From Moraxella oblonga NBRC 102422 (GTDB lineage Bacteria; Pseudomonadota; Gammaproteobacteria; Pseudomonadales; Moraxellaceae), in assembly GCF_001598275.1 (NCBI RefSeq), contig NZ_BCYQ01000009.1, positions 1 through 64,000 of the forward strand: 64,000 bases of DNA. Direction: 5' to 3'. This document shows positions 63,015 to 64,000 of the stretch, in pieces (position 1 is the stretch's first letter; every line of letters begins with the position of its first letter). Made by a program: the position numbers and the translations under genes. Below the pieces are notes generated by a model, which saw only the letters and a program-made list of their open reading frames with translations, was not told where the DNA came from and made no database searches.

Positions 63015-64000
63015 ATGCCAACCGTTAGCCCAAAAATCACCCCCAAAAATCCTGCTTTTGACCACACCAAATATCGCCCCTTTGAATTTGCTCCCAAGCT
63101 AGAAAACCGTACTTGGTGCGATAAACGTATTGAAAAAGCTCCTATTTGGTCAAGCGTGGATTTGCGAGATGGCAATCAAGCCTTGATTGACCCAATGACC
63201 ATTGACCAAAAAATGAAGTTTTTTAAACTTTTGGTGGCGGTAGGTTTTAAAGAGATTGAAATTGGTTTTCCTTCTGCATCGCAAGTGGAATTTGATTTTA
63301 CCAGAAAACTGATTGAAGAGGGGCATATCCCTGATGATGTAACGGTACAAGTCTTGGTGCAGGCTCGTGAGCATTTGATTGAGCGTACTTTTGAGAGTTT
63401 AAAAGGGGTTAAAAAAGCCATTGTGCATGTGTACAACAGTACATCAAGAGTACAACGAGAAAAAGTCTATCAACTAGATAAAGAGGGCATCAAGGCGATT
63501 GCGGTGCATGGAGCGACCTTGCTTCGTGATATTTCTAAACGCTATCCTGAAACCGAGTGGGCATTTCAGTACAGTCCAGAGAGTTTTAGTCAAACCGAAA
63601 CTGATTTTGCCATAGAGGTATGCCAAGCAGTCTGCGATGTTTGGCAACCACAAAATGGACAAAAGGTGATTTTAAACTTGCCAGCAACGGTAGAAGCATC
63701 TACCCCCAATCTGTACGCTGACCAAATTGAGTATTTTTGCCGTCATTTACCCAGTCGTAAAGACGTCATTATCAGTCTACACACGCATAATGACCGTGGC
63801 TGTGGCGTGGCAGCAAGTGAGCTTGGTGTGATGGCGGGGGCCGACCGTGTGGAAGGCACGCTATTGGGAAATGGTGAGCGTACGGGTAATATGGACATCG
63901 TTACTATGGCGATGAATCTTTATACACAAGGCATTGACCCAGAGCTTGATTTGTCGCAAGTCAGCGAAATCATACAAGTGGTGAACGAATGCACCAATCT
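63015..64000 (+). CDS. leuA: 2-isopropylmalate synthase (partial, runs off the window)
   Basis: First committed enzyme of leucine synthesis, joining acetyl-CoA to 2-ketoisovalerate. The TIM-barrel catalytic part is visible: [19 protein letters not shown] near residue 45 (metal and substrate binding), [33 protein letters not shown] with the HxH metal site and [19 protein letters not shown]. The N-terminus with [15 protein letters not shown] is of the long, LeuA2-like form. The window ends inside the gene at about residue 328. Confidence 0.95.
   Translation, partial: MPTVSPKITPKNPAFDHTKYRPFEFAPKLENRTWCDKRIEKAPIWSSVDLRDGNQALIDPMTIDQKMKFFKLLVAVGFKEIEIGFPSASQVEFDFTRKLIEEGHIPDDVTVQVLVQAREHLIERTFESLKGVKKAIVHVYNSTSRVQREKVYQLDKEGIKAIAVHGATLLRDISKRYPETEWAFQYSPESFSQTETDFAIEVCQAVCDVWQPQNGQKVILNLPATVEASTPNLYADQIEYFCRHLPSRKDVIISLHTHNDRGCGVAASELGVMAGADRVEGTLLGNGERTGNMDIVTMAMNLYTQGIDPELDLSQVSEIIQVVNECTN

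Overview
The window looks like a chromosomal segment of a low-GC gammaproteobacterium of the Moraxellaceae, most likely Moraxella. This is inferred from protein content and gene order (ribosomal pairs L13/S9 and L21/L27, ObgE-ProB, MnmC, LeuA, a Fur-linked SitABCD/Afe-type metal transporter). No rRNA operon, CRISPR array or complete transposase gene was seen. Most of the window is housekeeping: ribosomal proteins, tRNA modification (dusB, mnmA, mnmC), lysine, ubiquinone, haem, proline, pyrimidine, leucine and fatty-acid synthesis, GTPases (obgE, der), Lon, holA, lptE, macAB and leuS, plus tRNA-Glu and tRNA-Ser.

Layout. 1-8200: rpsI/rplM, dusB, lysA, ubiA, a damaged VapBC-type module behind mnmA, and rplU-rpmA. 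8200-9720: a compact accessory element with an inovirus-type DUF2523 protein and two other small genes, between two inverted XerC/XerD (dif-like) sites, with several strong hairpins, one with perfect DnaA boxes at its base. 9900-15160: CPBP-family membrane protein, obgE-proB, hemE. 15165-22402: a Fur-box-controlled iron/manganese ABC transporter whose four genes are split into three pieces by insertions (an XRE regulator plus three divergent genes for exported or anchored proteins; two small membrane proteins plus a decayed ORF). 22568-31487: der followed by brnT/brnA, a metzincin-like protein, an aminotransferase class IV gene, then an rtcB operon with its own promoter, a 21-codon leader ORF and an apparent transcription attenuator, four little-known genes, and a Phd/PIN toxin-antitoxin pair. 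31497-41857: a run of minus-strand genes (rnhB, mnmC, yciI, yciB, yajQ, rnt, pyrC, murB, LMW-PTP and others) with two tRNAs. 42080-64000: glycine-zipper lipoprotein, nitroreductase, lon, a VWA lipoprotein, accBC, lptE-holA, macAB, DegV, leuS, LysR/pirin, Lrp, and a truncated leuA.

The parts most worth attention are the dif-bounded mini-element, the rtcB leader/attenuator with its uncharacterised downstream genes, and the frameshifted HTH-VapB antitoxin next to a VapC that lacks one catalytic aspartate. All calls are from reading the sequence; no database search was run, so family names rest on recognised motifs and remembered family features.
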